The notes: generated by a model not told the origin, from the sequence alone. A stretch of DNA of 36,144 bases from Bacillota bacterium (GCA_021795465.1 JAJYPK010000019.1:1-36144); one strand, 5' to 3'; positions 9,138 through 17,404 are shown, counted from the first letter of the stretch. A program made the numbers and translations.

Positions 9138-9636
9138 TGCGGCCGATTTTTTAACATTGCTCCGAGTCATTTTGGCTCCGGTGGTGCTTTTCCTGTGGCT
9201 GAACCCCCACGAAAGCGTACGGTGGTGGGGGGTGCTCTTGTTCGTGATTGCGGGTCTTACGGACTATTTTGATGGTGTTGTGGCCCGGACCACGCATCGC
9301 ACTACCGCTATTGGAGCTTATCTAGACCCATTGGCCGATAAAATCTTAGTGTTAGGTACTGGGTTGGCCCTGATTAGCATTCATCGCCTTGCGGTAGGTG
9401 TCCTGTTCATCCTATTAGTCCGGGAACTCTCCGTCACAGGACTCCGTTCCGTGTTGCCTAAAGATCAACATATGCCCGCAAGTCAAGCGGCAAAATGGAA
9501 AACGACCGTCCAAATGATTGCCTTAGGATCCTCAAGTGTTCTCACGGGACCCATTCCTTGGATCCTTTGGATCGTGGCACTCGGCCTCACCCTATGGACG
9601 GGATTTGAATATTTTTACCAGCATTGGCCGCGATGA
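9094..9636 (+). CDS. pgsA: CDP-diacylglycerol-glycerol-3-phosphate 3-phosphatidyltransferase (start uncertain)
   Basis: An integral membrane enzyme making phosphatidylglycerolphosphate, the committed step to phosphatidylglycerol. The CDP-alcohol phosphotransferase signature is complete: DYFDGVVAR, then GAYLDPLADK, with all four Asp. Several hydrophobic helices follow, and VRELSVTGLR is typical of PgsA. The start is a problem: the first possible in-frame codon is TTG at 9094, inside rimO, without a ribosome site, giving a non-homologous N-terminus. Homologues usually begin MNLPNxLTLxR. A GTG at 9137-9139, overlapping the rimO stop, would give MRPIF and run directly into LTLLRV if the T run at 9147-9152 were seven instead of six. 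So either the true start is atypical or there is a one-base difference here. Confidence 0.9.
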   Translation: MGCANTTYWQNLRNSAADFLTLLRVILAPVVLFLWLNPHESVRWWGVLLFVIAGLTDYFDGVVARTTHRTTAIGAYLDPLADKILVLGTGLALISIHRLAVGVLFILLVRELSVTGLRSVLPKDQHMPASQAAKWKTTVQMIALGSSSVLTGPIPWILWIVALGLTLWTGFEYFYQHWPR

Positions 9637-9670
9637 CCGCACCCTCCCAGTTCTGACAAGCTTTGCGATC

Positions 9671-9698
9671 CCGACAAGCCATAATCTTATGTTATACT
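9671..9698 (+). promoter_or_regulatory. Candidate sigma-A-type promoter for the 9757 gene
   Basis: CCGACA (9671-9676) and TATACT (9693-9698) are separated by 16 bases; the -10 matches 5 of 6 consensus bases and the -35 matches 4 of 6. It lies about 58 bases before the start codon at 9757, in a 120-base gap after pgsA. Likely start of transcription for the unknown protein and the FtsH-like protease. Confidence 0.48.
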
Positions 9699-9756
9699 CC
9701 CCGATAGCTTGTGCCGCTATGCATAACAATTGGCCGCAGCGAGGGGGTGTATCACG

Positions 9757-10296
9757 ATGATGAAAGTAACCGTTAAACAAGTCTTCTCCGTCTTAATAGG
9801 TTTTGTGGCGAGCTTCGCCATTTTGCGTGGAGCCCAAGCGATCTACACGTCGTCTATCATACGAACACCGCTCGTGCGCACGATCGAAAAAGTCCCTGGG
9901 GTACATCATGTAACCATTGGTCCCAAAGATGCTATCTCCGTCGCTTTGGTTCCGACCGCCAATCTTATGATAAGTTACCGCAGTGTGCTCACCGATGCAA
10001 CAACCTCGTTAGGTCGTGCCCCAGGTCACATCACCCTCGTTAATCACGCGACGAATGCCATGACCGCTGTGGCCAACCAATTACACTTCGTGGTCGCCCA
10101 AGGCATCGCGACAGGCCAATACGTTGCGATGAATGAGAGCATTCAACGGATGGCATCCCATGCGCATCTTGCTGCGCATGTCCAACTGGGGACTAATCAT
10201 GTTTACGTTACCCTTGCCTCACCGCATGGGCACTACCACACCTATCTGGTGATGTCGTTGGCCGATGCCACAACGGGAGGTGGACAACATGCTTAA
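9757..10296 (+). CDS. Unknown single-pass or secreted protein paired with FtsH-like protease, 179 aa
   Basis: The start is ATG at 9757 (or the adjacent 9760), with GAGGGGGTG at 9741-9749. Residues about 6-25 form one hydrophobic segment (VFSVLIGFVASFAIL) behind Lys residues, then about 150 residues that should lie outside the cytoplasm. That part is rich in His, Ala, Thr and Val, with alternating strand- and helix-like stretches (VHHVTIGPKDAISVALVP; HVYVTLASPHGHYHTYLVMS) and no Cys. I recognise no family. Its stop overlaps the start of the FtsH-like gene by 8 bases, so the two are almost certainly co-translated. Because that protease lacks its own extracytoplasmic domain, this protein may be its partner; that is inference. 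Confidence 0.75.
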   Translation: MMKVTVKQVFSVLIGFVASFAILRGAQAIYTSSIIRTPLVRTIEKVPGVHHVTIGPKDAISVALVPTANLMISYRSVLTDATTSLGRAPGHITLVNHATNAMTAVANQLHFVVAQGIATGQYVAMNESIQRMASHAHLAAHVQLGTNHVYVTLASPHGHYHTYLVMSLADATTGGGQHA

Positions 10297-11776
10297 GTCA
10301 ATCGGTCTGGGGGCTCTCTTAGCAATTTTGACTTTTCTATGGTGGAATGGGATTAACGTGTGGCCAGCCGTGTTAATTTTGGGCCTCGTGGCGGTACTCT
10401 ACTATAGTGGTGCTTGGCAACGAATGATGCAAAACCGAGGCGCGAGACAAGTCGTAACGAAGGCGAGTGTCCCGACGACCTTTGACGATATTGGCGGACA
10501 AACTACGGCCAAAAGCGAGTTGCGGGAAGCCTTGGACTTCATACGCTACCCAGAACGCATCGCCGAACTCGGCATTCGGCCCCTTAAGGGAATTTTGTTA
10601 ACGGGGCCGCCGGGCACCGGAAAGACCATGCTCGCTAAAGCAGCGGCCGATTTTACCGACTCGGCATTTTTGTCGGCGTCTGGCTCCGAGTTTGTAGAGA
10701 TGTACGCTGGAGTCGGGGCACAACGAGTTCGCCAGTTATTTACCGAAGCACGACAAATGGCTCGCCGCGACAATCGTACGAGCGCCATAATTTTTATCGA
10801 TGAAATTGAAGTCATGGCAGGCAAGCGAGGCCAGCACCAGAGCCATTTGGAATATGATCAAACCTTGAATCAGTTGCTCGTGGAAATGGACGGCATGTCC
10901 ACCTATGAAGATGTACGCGTGTTAGTGATGGCGGCCACCAATCGGTCTGATTTACTAGATGGTGCGCTTATGCGTCCCGGTCGTTTTGACCGCAGCGTGG
11001 GCGTGGATTTGCCTGATCGGGAGGGTCGGTTGCATATTCTCAAATTGCACACACGCAATAAACCGATGGATCCCAATGTGGACTTGATCCGTGTAGCACA
11101 GGATACCTTTGGCTTTTCCGGAGCTCATTTAGAAAGCGTATGCAATGAAGCCGCGATTCTGGCCTTGCGGGATGGTAGCAAAACCCTCATGGCCAAGCAT
11201 TTGATGGAAGCCACCGACAAGGTCTTACTAGGTGAAAAACTTGACCGTACCCTGCGAGAGGGCGAGCTCAACCGGGTTGCAGTCCATGAAGGCGGTCACG
11301 CCATCGTAGCCGAGGTCGTCAACCCGGGCTCGGTGTCATCGGTGACCATCTCGCCACGAGGCATGGCTCTTGGCTTTGTGCGCCAGGCACCAGATGATGA
11401 TCGCCTATTGCAGACAGTTTCCGAACTTAAAGCAGACATCCAGGTCTGTTTGGCGGGTTCTACCGCCGAGCGCTTCATATTGGGAGAGCAAAGTACGGGT
11501 GCCTCCAATGACTTTGAAAAAGCGTGGGATATTGCGCGACGCATGGTGCTCTCGGGGCTATCTTCGCTCGGTGTTGTTCACGAGGAGGGTCTATCCCCGG
11601 ATAGTCTCTACCGTACCATCCAGGATATTATTAGCGAGCAACAAGAGCAGGTAGATGGATTCATTAGTCGACACCAATCCATGCTACACCACCTAGCTAG
11701 CCTATTGTTGGACTCGGAAACGCTTTCCGGGGAGGAAGTACGTAATCTCTTGATAGAAAGTCAAATCACCGCGTAA
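10289..11776 (+). CDS. FtsH-like AAA zinc metalloprotease (M41) lacking the extracytoplasmic domain, 495 aa
   Basis: The N-terminus has two hydrophobic segments (about 4-19 and 25-40) joined by only a few residues, whereas FtsH normally has about 70 residues there. The AAA module follows: Walker A GPPGTGKT (106-113), pore loop FVEMYAGVGA with Tyr where FtsH has Phe, Walker B IIFIDEIE (167-174), and the second region of homology ATNRSDLLDGALMRPGRFDR. The M41 domain has HEGGH at 333-337 and the third zinc ligand Asp408 in TGASND. At 495 aa it is well short of the 600-650 of housekeeping FtsH. ATG at 10289 follows GGGAGG at 10275-10280, a better choice than the upstream in-frame TTG. It is probably a second, specialised membrane protease; a main ftsH would be expected elsewhere. 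Confidence 0.93.
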   Translation: MLKSIGLGALLAILTFLWWNGINVWPAVLILGLVAVLYYSGAWQRMMQNRGARQVVTKASVPTTFDDIGGQTTAKSELREALDFIRYPERIAELGIRPLKGILLTGPPGTGKTMLAKAAADFTDSAFLSASGSEFVEMYAGVGAQRVRQLFTEARQMARRDNRTSAIIFIDEIEVMAGKRGQHQSHLEYDQTLNQLLVEMDGMSTYEDVRVLVMAATNRSDLLDGALMRPGRFDRSVGVDLPDREGRLHILKLHTRNKPMDPNVDLIRVAQDTFGFSGAHLESVCNEAAILALRDGSKTLMAKHLMEATDKVLLGEKLDRTLREGELNRVAVHEGGHAIVAEVVNPGSVSSVTISPRGMALGFVRQAPDDDRLLQTVSELKADIQVCLAGSTAERFILGEQSTGASNDFEKAWDIARRMVLSGLSSLGVVHEEGLSPDSLYRTIQDIISEQQEQVDGFISRHQSMLHHLASLLLDSETLSGEEVRNLLIESQITA

Positions 11777-11780
11777 CAGA

Positions 11781-11804
11781 GGGGCCGGGGTTCTCCCGAC
11801 CCCT
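11781..11804 (+). terminator. Terminator-like GC-rich hairpin after the FtsH-like gene
   Basis: GGGGCCGGG (11781-11789) pairs with CCCGACCCC (11795-11803) as eight base pairs with one C/A mismatch and a 5-base loop. It begins 5 bases after the stop codon. Only a weak T-rich tail (TTCTCG) follows, so termination may be partial. The rest of 11805-11956 shows no clear promoter for cinA. Confidence 0.45.
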
Positions 11805-11956
11805 TCTCGCACGTTTGGAGGCGCGGTAATCGACCGCTTCGCCGAAAACGGTCCACAAGTGGCAATCCCCTAAAGTGTCTGATGCCCATTCTAGAGTTGT
11901 GTTTTTGGACCGAATGTGTCATGATCAAGTGACTTGGTTTGCGGAGGGACGGATGG

Positions 11957-13204
11957 GTGATTCGAACGGTTGGCATCATCGCCGTCGGTAATGAGGTATT
12001 AGTAGGGGAAGTCGTCAATACCAATGGAGCCTATATAGCATCACGGCTTTCTGCTTACGGTGTGTCCCCAACAATACAAATGGTGGTTGGAGATTCGCGT
12101 GAGCCGCTTTTGGCGGCCCTGAATGTGGCTGCCACGCAATGCGATTTGGTGATAACAATCGGCGGCCTCGGACCTACGCAGGACGACCTGACCGTCGCCA
12201 CCGTAGGAGAGTTCGTGGATTCTCGCCTGATCCAAGACGTTAAGCTAACCCAAACCATCCAAGCCCGACATTCGCGACAACCGGGCTGGGAGGCATCTGT
12301 AGCCAAGCAAGCGATGATTATCGAAGGGGCTCAGGTATGGCCAAATAGCGCAGGAACAGCTCCGGGTCAACTCATCACCGGAAAGTCCTGCTCTATTGTC
12401 CTGTTACCTGGTCCACCGAGGGAATTTAGGGCTCTGGTCCACGAAGGGCTAGAGCCATGGTTGAGCACTCAAGCGACCTCCACGCTGGTTCGCGATACCT
12501 ACACGGTGTTTGAAATGGGCGAGTCCACCGTGGCACATTATTTGGCCCCACTATTGACGGGTCAGCATCCTCGTACCGGGATATACGCGAGCCCAGGGAG
12601 GATTGATGTTCGGTTTGAGGACATGGGCCCACCGGGAGCCTACAGCACGGTAACCACCCGTCGCGCTGCTGCTTGGGCCCGTGGACTTTTGCCACAAAGG
12701 TTTTATCGCTTGGCGGGGAGAGAACGGAGCACATGTCTGTTAGAAGCTATGGGAGACCAAGGCCTTACCCTTTCTACCATGGAGTCATTAACAGGAGGCT
12801 TGGTAGCAGATCGTTTCATCTCACAGCCTGGGGCTTCTGCGATTGTTTTGGGAGGCATCATCGCCTATACCGATGCACTTAAAGTTCGGGAGGGGATACC
12901 TCTATCCCTCTTAAACGAGCATGGTGTCGTAAGCTCCGAAGTTGCACGAGCGATGGCAAGATCCGTTAGACACAAGACGGGGTCCGATTTAGGTATTGCC
13001 ACGACGGGATACGCAGGGCCCACGGGCGGCGATGCATGCCACCCAATAGGGACATACTATGTCGCGATAGACGGCCCGCATGGTGTCATGGATCGGTCTC
13101 GTCAGGTACATAGTAACCGGCAAGGAGTTCGACTTGCAGCGGTAGAGACCGCTTTGACCCTTTTGTGGGAGTATTTAGACTTGCCGCTAGAAATCGAAGA
13201 ATAA
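11957..13204 (+). CDS. cinA: CinA-like protein (nicotinamide-nucleotide amidase / MoCF-domain), 415 aa
   Basis: The N-terminal half is the molybdopterin-binding-like (MoCF) domain with GNEVLVGEVVNTNGAYIA and TIGGLGPTQDD; the C-terminal half is the CinA amidase domain with MESLTGGLVADR, the LGGIIAYTDALK strand and TGYAGPTGGD. The C-terminal domain hydrolyses NMN to NaMN in pyridine-nucleotide salvage; the N-terminal domain in some members is an ADP-ribose pyrophosphatase. The gene is often found next to recA in Gram-positive bacteria, as here with only a helicase between. GTG at 11957 is chosen because GGAGGG at 11943-11948 is 8 bases upstream; the in-frame TTG at 11939 lies before this site. 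Length is normal. Confidence 0.95.
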   Translation: MIRTVGIIAVGNEVLVGEVVNTNGAYIASRLSAYGVSPTIQMVVGDSREPLLAALNVAATQCDLVITIGGLGPTQDDLTVATVGEFVDSRLIQDVKLTQTIQARHSRQPGWEASVAKQAMIIEGAQVWPNSAGTAPGQLITGKSCSIVLLPGPPREFRALVHEGLEPWLSTQATSTLVRDTYTVFEMGESTVAHYLAPLLTGQHPRTGIYASPGRIDVRFEDMGPPGAYSTVTTRRAAAWARGLLPQRFYRLAGRERSTCLLEAMGDQGLTLSTMESLTGGLVADRFISQPGASAIVLGGIIAYTDALKVREGIPLSLLNEHGVVSSEVARAMARSVRHKTGSDLGIATTGYAGPTGGDACHPIGTYYVAIDGPHGVMDRSRQVHSNRQGVRLAAVETALTLLWEYLDLPLEIEE

Positions 13205-13257
13205 CGCCGTCGGCGGAAACCGACAGCGGACAAAATTTTGCTTCAAGGGAGTGTAGT

Positions 13258-14829
13258 ATGAGCCAAGAATTGTTTAAATCTATGGGCCTTTCGCCTGCCG
13301 TCCTGAAGTCTCTGGAAGACATGGGATTCGAAGAACCTTCCCCCATTCAAACCCGCACCATCCCACTTATCATGCAGGGTGGTGATCTCATCGGTCAAGC
13401 GCAAACGGGTACGGGTAAAACTGCGGCCTTTGGTGTGCCGATTGTTGAATCTCTTGACCATCGTTCCAAACGGGTCCAAGCCCTCGTTCTCGCCCCAACC
13501 CGCGAACTCGCTATTCAGGTATCGGAAGAAATCACCAAGATTGGTCGACATTCCGGCGTCAAGGTGGTTCCCATTTATGGGGGTCAATCATATGACCGTC
13601 AGATTCGGGCATTAGAACATGGATCTCAAGTGGTCATTGGGACCCCAGGCCGCGTGATGGACCACATTCGCCGCGGCACCCTTAAACTGGATCATGTCAA
13701 ACTTGTGGTACTCGACGAAGCTGACGAAATGCTGGACATGGGCTTTATCGAAGATGTCGAGTTTATTCTGCAGAACGTCCCGACGGAACGTCAAACTTTG
13801 CTATTTTCTGCAACGGTCCCAGATCCGATTGCCCGCCTGGCTAAACGTTACCTGAAAAAACCGGAACACGTGGCAATTAGCCCAGAACGGTTAACCGTCC
13901 CCCTTACTGACCAAGTCTATTACGAAGTGCGAGAACATGAGAAATTAGACGGCCTCTCCCGGATCTTAGACATGGAAAGTGCCGAACGGACCATCATTTT
14001 TTGCCGGACCAAAAAACGGGTGGATGAACTGGCAGAGGGTCTCCAAGCACGAGGATACACCGCGGAGGCTATTCACGGCGACTTAAATCAAGTTCAGCGC
14101 AATCGAGTGATGAAACGGTTTAAAGATGGGGGCAGCGAGATTTTGGTGGCCACCGACGTTGCAGCCCGCGGCCTCGATATCGAACATGTCACCCATGTCG
14201 TCAACTACGATTTGCCGCAAGATACCGAAAGCTACGTACATCGCATCGGCCGGACCGGGCGAGCTGGCCGTACCGGCACCGCCTTGTCGTTAGTGCTCCC
14301 CAAAGAGTTTCGACAGTTGCGCCAAATGGAGCGCACTTTGCGCGTCCGTCTGAAACGACGTCCATTACCAACCCCTGAAGATGTCGCCGAAAAACAACGA
14401 GAATCTTTAAGAAATCGATTGGCCGAAGAAATCGAGCGGGGCGTGCTACCGGCCTACCAAGACATGGTGATGGAATTGGCCCAGTCTTACGATTCCATCG
14501 ACATTGCCGCCGCTGCCATCCGATTGATGGTTGAAAAAGGTCGTGAGCCTGTGGTCGATGCGGAATTTGGAGAAACCGGCGCCGAACCCGGTATGGTAAG
14601 ACTCTTCTTGAGTTTAGGTCGGATGGATCGCGTCACCCCAGCCGACATTGTGAGAGGCCTCGCAGAAGGTGCCGGAATTTCGGGGAGTGTGATCGGTTTA
14701 ATCGATATATATGATCGCTTTACATTTGTCGAAATGCCGAAGGATGCGGCTGCCAAAGTCCTTCAGAATATAAACGCAGTCGTCATCCGGGGCAAGACTG
14801 TAAATATGGAGCCAGCCCGCCCCCGTTAG
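13258..14829 (+). CDS. DEAD-box RNA helicase, DeaD/CshA type with DbpA-like C-terminal domain, 523 aa
   Basis: An ATP-dependent RNA helicase for ribosome assembly or RNA turnover. The motifs run in order: Q motif (FEEPSPIQ), Walker A AQTGTGKT (48-55), APTRELA, TPGRVMDH, VLDEADEML, FSATVPD, then in the second RecA domain IIFCRTKKRV, VATDVAARGLDI and HRIGRTGRAG. The last ~80 residues (MVRLFLSLGRMDRVTPADI to RGKTVNMEP) form a DbpA/CsdA-type RNA-binding RRM. The start ATG at 13258 follows AAGGGAG. Upstream, GTCGG and CCGAC (about 13210-13223) could form a small leader hairpin. It lies 53 bases after cinA and 63 before recA, a somewhat unusual insertion into the cinA-recA pair. Confidence 0.96.
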   Translation: MSQELFKSMGLSPAVLKSLEDMGFEEPSPIQTRTIPLIMQGGDLIGQAQTGTGKTAAFGVPIVESLDHRSKRVQALVLAPTRELAIQVSEEITKIGRHSGVKVVPIYGGQSYDRQIRALEHGSQVVIGTPGRVMDHIRRGTLKLDHVKLVVLDEADEMLDMGFIEDVEFILQNVPTERQTLLFSATVPDPIARLAKRYLKKPEHVAISPERLTVPLTDQVYYEVREHEKLDGLSRILDMESAERTIIFCRTKKRVDELAEGLQARGYTAEAIHGDLNQVQRNRVMKRFKDGGSEILVATDVAARGLDIEHVTHVVNYDLPQDTESYVHRIGRTGRAGRTGTALSLVLPKEFRQLRQMERTLRVRLKRRPLPTPEDVAEKQRESLRNRLAEEIERGVLPAYQDMVMELAQSYDSIDIAAAAIRLMVEKGREPVVDAEFGETGAEPGMVRLFLSLGRMDRVTPADIVRGLAEGAGISGSVIGLIDIYDRFTFVEMPKDAAAKVLQNINAVVIRGKTVNMEPARPR

Positions 14830-14834
14830 GCAGG

Positions 14835-14846
14835 AGTTCATGAACT
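14835..14846. promoter_or_regulatory. Perfect 12-base palindrome in the recA leader
   Basis: AGTTCATGAACT lies 5 bases after the helicase stop and 46 bases before the recA start. It has the half-site bases of LexA boxes in inverted order (GTTC..GAAC rather than GAAC..GTTC), so it is not a standard Gram-positive SOS box. A second possible pairing, CTTTCG (14845-14850) with CGAAAG (about 14864-14869), follows it. It could be a lineage-specific operator or chance. Confidence 0.35.
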
Positions 14847-14892
14847 TTCGGCGAATTGATGCTCGAAAGAGATTCACGAGGAGGCTCTATAA

Positions 14893-15930
14893 ATGGCGAT
14901 GGATCGGGAAAAGGCATTGGATTTGGCATTGGCCCAAATCGAAAAACAATTCGGCAAAGGTTCGATCATGCGACTGGGTGCGGATACCAACCGAGCGGCC
15001 ATTGAGGTCATCTCAACGGGTTGCCTCACCCTAGACATTGCGATGGGTGTCGGGGGTCTTCCCCGAGGCCGGGTCGTCGAGGTTTATGGTCAAGAATCAT
15101 CGGGAAAGACCACCATTGCATTGCACGCTATTGCCGAAGCGCAAAAAATCGGTGGTGTCGCCGCCTTTATCGATGTTGAGCACGCGTTGGATCCACTCTA
15201 TGCGTCTAAGTTAGGGGTCGACCTCGACCACCTCTTGATCTCGCAGCCTGACACTGGCGAACAGGCCTTGGAAATTGCAGAAGCTCTTGTGCGATCCGGT
15301 GCCGTGGATATTGTGGTGGTGGATTCCGTGGCCGCTTTGGTACCGCGCGCCGAAATCGAAGGCGAAATGGGTGACGCCCACGTCGGGCTCCAAGCGCGAT
15401 TGATGTCACAAGCCTTGCGAAAACTCACTGGAGCAATTTCCAAATCCAATACCATCACGGTGTTTATAAACCAGTTGCGAGAAAAGGTGGGCGTAATGTT
15501 TGGCAATCCCGAGGTGACTCCAGGCGGGCGCGCTCTAAAATTCTACTCCTCCATCCGCCTGGAAGTTCGCCGCATTGACAGCTTGAAACAAGGCACCGAA
15601 GTCGTAGGGAACCGGACTCGCGTAAAAGTCGTCAAAAACAAAGTCGCCCCGCCGTTTAAGCAGGCCGAGTTTGACATTTTATACGGCGAAGGAATCAGCC
15701 GTGAGGGCAGTATCCTTGACTTGGGTATCGAAATTGGTTTGGTCCAAAAGAGTGGGGCGTGGTACGGATACCAAGATCTTCGCTTAGGTCAAGGGCGGGA
15801 GAATGCCAGGGAATTTTTGAGGAGCAATCCCGACTTAAGCCAGGAACTCGATACCAAAATCCGACAACACTTTACGGCAGGAGCGGCCGTAACGGTGGGG
15901 GGACCAAGCGGTGAACCCGCCACCGAATAA
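14893..15930 (+). CDS. recA: Recombinase RecA
   Basis: This is the DNA strand-exchange protein of homologous recombination and SOS co-protease. It has the N-terminal polymerisation region ([20 protein letters not shown]), Walker A GQESSGKT (66-73), the [10 protein letters not shown] catalytic Glu region, Walker [16 protein letters not shown]-binding loop 1 ([12 protein letters not shown]) and loop 2 ([28 protein letters not shown], in two parts). 345 aa is normal. The ATG at 14893 is preceded by a strong GAGGAGG at 14878-14884. No LexA box of the B. subtilis type is seen in the short upstream gap. recX overlaps its end by 20 bases. Confidence 0.99.
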   Translation: MAMDREKALDLALAQIEKQFGKGSIMRLGADTNRAAIEVISTGCLTLDIAMGVGGLPRGRVVEVYGQESSGKTTIALHAIAEAQKIGGVAAFIDVEHALDPLYASKLGVDLDHLLISQPDTGEQALEIAEALVRSGAVDIVVVDSVAALVPRAEIEGEMGDAHVGLQARLMSQALRKLTGAISKSNTITVFINQLREKVGVMFGNPEVTPGGRALKFYSSIRLEVRRIDSLKQGTEVVGNRTRVKVVKNKVAPPFKQAEFDILYGEGISREGSILDLGIEIGLVQKSGAWYGYQDLRLGQGRENAREFLRSNPDLSQELDTKIRQHFTAGAAVTVGGPSGEPATE

Positions 15931-16366
15931 GTCGGCATACGCCAACGCGTTACGCTGGCTTTCCCAACGCGAGCTCACGCAACACGAAGTGCGAACCCGC
16001 CTTAGCCGTAAAGGATTCGATGATGACGTCATCGAAACGGTCCTGACACGGTTGGTATCGCAAAACTATATTAGTGATGACCGGGTAGCGCGGCAGGTGG
16101 TGGAAAATGCCCTGTCACGCTCCCGCCAAGGACCGCTCGCCATTCGCCAGAAGTTGCGTACCAGAGGGGTAGACGGGGAAACCGCAGAGGCTACCTGGCG
16201 AGAGTTAACGCAAGCCACCGACTGGTTAAAGATTGCCGAAGCCATCAAGGAGCGGTACGATATGAGCGACCCACGGCAGCGCGCACGTTGCGCTCGTTAT
16301 CTGGCTAGACAGGGATTTCCATCCGTTGTCATTGCTACGATATTGCAATGGGATGAGAATTCCTAG
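15911..16366 (+). CDS. recX: Regulatory protein RecX
   Basis: This small all-helical protein binds RecA filaments and modulates recombination. The family pattern is visible: an [19 protein letters not shown] first repeat, [18 protein letters not shown], then [16 protein letters not shown] and a third three-helix repeat near the end. The start is GTG at 15911 with GGGGGG at 15898-15903; it overlaps recA by 20 bases, so translation is probably coupled. Length (151 aa) is typical. The ferredoxin gene starts 13 bases after the stop. Confidence 0.92.
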   Translation: MNPPPNKSAYANALRWLSQRELTQHEVRTRLSRKGFDDDVIETVLTRLVSQNYISDDRVARQVVENALSRSRQGPLAIRQKLRTRGVDGETAEATWRELTQATDWLKIAEAIKERYDMSDPRQRARCARYLARQGFPSVVIATILQWDENS

Positions 16367-16379
16367 AAGGAGATGGACC

Positions 16380-16670
16380 ATGGCCCTAACAATCATCGAA
16401 GACTGCATCTCCTGTGGGGCATGCGAACCGGAATGTCCCAATGGAGCGATTACCGAGGGCCTTGATATTTATGTCATTGACCCCCATCTCTGTACCGAAT
16501 GCTATGGCTTTTATAAGACCCAGCAGTGCGCCGATGTTTGTCCTGTGGAATCTTGTGTAAAAGATACCAACCTTGACGAGGGCCCCCACGAACTAGAAGC
16601 GCGTTTTCATGTCTTGTATCCCGGTAAAGATCTGGAAAACACGCATAAGTGGCGCACACCAACATTGTGA
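16380..16670 (+). CDS. YfhL-type 2[4Fe-4S] ferredoxin, 96 aa
   Basis: Two cluster motifs are present: CISCGACEPECP (Cys 9, 12, 15, 19) and CTECYGFYKTQQCADVCP (Cys 38, 41, 50, 54), the second with the long insert typical of YfhL/Alvin-type low-potential ferredoxins. An extra Cys (58) follows. The C-terminal ~35 residues form the expected extension. It probably shuttles electrons in the cytoplasm; the partner is unknown. ATG at 16380 follows an excellent AAGGAGA at 16367-16373. Its place right after recX is unusual and may reflect only transcriptional convenience; RimO and other radical-SAM enzymes need such donors, but no direct link is shown. Confidence 0.92.
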   Translation: MALTIIEDCISCGACEPECPNGAITEGLDIYVIDPHLCTECYGFYKTQQCADVCPVESCVKDTNLDEGPHELEARFHVLYPGKDLENTHKWRTPTL

Positions 16671-16742
16671 CTCCCGTGGGCGCCATCACGCATCTTTTGC
16701 GTAGCATAGCGTAAGAGATTCGTATAGAAGGAGGCGGCGTAC

Positions 16743-17252
16743 TTGATATCATCCGCAAGTTGGGGATCCAGCACTCGGGGACTAGGTACCTTAATCGCGG
16801 TAATCATGAGGTACCCAGAAATCAGTAGCGTCCAGTATAATGTGGAGGATAGCACGTTAAGCGCGACATTCTTGCTTCGTTGCACTCTTGGACCTCAACC
16901 ATTCGAGTCCTTGCAAAATCAATTAGTCGAAGTGTTGGAAACGTATCGTTTGGTGACTCGGCGCCCACTCGATGTGGTAGAAGTCCACCACCTCGTTATC
17001 GACCAGGTCACCGAAGTTGAACTGATCCGCGATATTAAAACCCTTTCCGTTGAAGAAATCGGAATGGCTATCGAGGTTTTACGCGACACGTTTACCTCTG
17101 ACCTCATTTCTGACACACACGATTTATTAGAAGAGGAACTGATGCTTCAAGAAGAAAACATTCAGGCAGGGCTTGAAGCATTAAAGAGTGACGAAGCGAG
17201 ACGGTTGGTGGCACTGCGAGATGAAGGCCACGTTATGGTGTTCAACACCTAG
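16743..17252 (+). CDS. Hypothetical protein, 169 aa, in the recX-ymdB interval
   Basis: The start is TTG at 16743 with AAGGAGG at 16728-16734, 8 bases away. There is no signal peptide, Cys-rich motif or P-loop. The N-terminal ~80 residues read like alternating strands and helices (LGTLIAVIMRYPEISSVQYN; STLSATFLLRCTLG), with a central helix (FESLQNQLVEVLETYRLV). Residues about 85-165 are strongly acidic and helical, with many Glu, Leu and Ile (VEEIGMAIEVLRDTF; DLLEEELMLQEENI), suggestive of a coiled or interaction region. I recognise no family. In many Firmicutes this position, between recA/recX and ymdB, holds rny (RNase Y); this protein has no KH or HD domain and is not RNase Y. Confidence 0.77.
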   Translation: MISSASWGSSTRGLGTLIAVIMRYPEISSVQYNVEDSTLSATFLLRCTLGPQPFESLQNQLVEVLETYRLVTRRPLDVVEVHHLVIDQVTEVELIRDIKTLSVEEIGMAIEVLRDTFTSDLISDTHDLLEEELMLQEENIQAGLEALKSDEARRLVALRDEGHVMVFNT

Positions 17253-17352
17253 GTCCATCGAGAAGCAAGGATTGGGGTTTGCTGAGGAGCCTAGTTTGTC
17301 ACCACCGCCATGGGAAAGGAGAATGCGGATTTTGGAGGGTTCGAAGAACAGG

Positions 17353-17373
17353 GGTCAGGGTTCCTCCCTGGCC
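17353..17373 (+). other. Hairpin upstream of ymdB
   Basis: GGTCAGGG (17353-17360) pairs with CCCTGGCC (17366-17373) as eight base pairs including one G-U, around a 5-base loop. No T run follows, so it is not a normal terminator; it lies 31 bases before the ymdB ATG. The surrounding 17253-17404 also holds an AAAGGAGA (17315-17322) with short reading frames after it. Confidence 0.38.
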
Positions 17374-17404
17374 AAGAAGCCGGAGTTATCCGCAAAAAAT
17401 ACTG

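Noticed and set aside
14840-15034. 64-codon frame beginning in the recA leader with CAGGAG before it
   Set aside because: It runs out of frame well into recA and is very basic; the spacing to CAGGAG is only 3 bases. A leader peptide cannot be excluded but nothing supports it.
17320-17380. tRNA-like GGTTCGAA and a T-arm-like stem near ymdB
   Set aside because: The stem-loop has a 5-base, not 7-base, loop, and no acceptor or anticodon arms can be paired around it.
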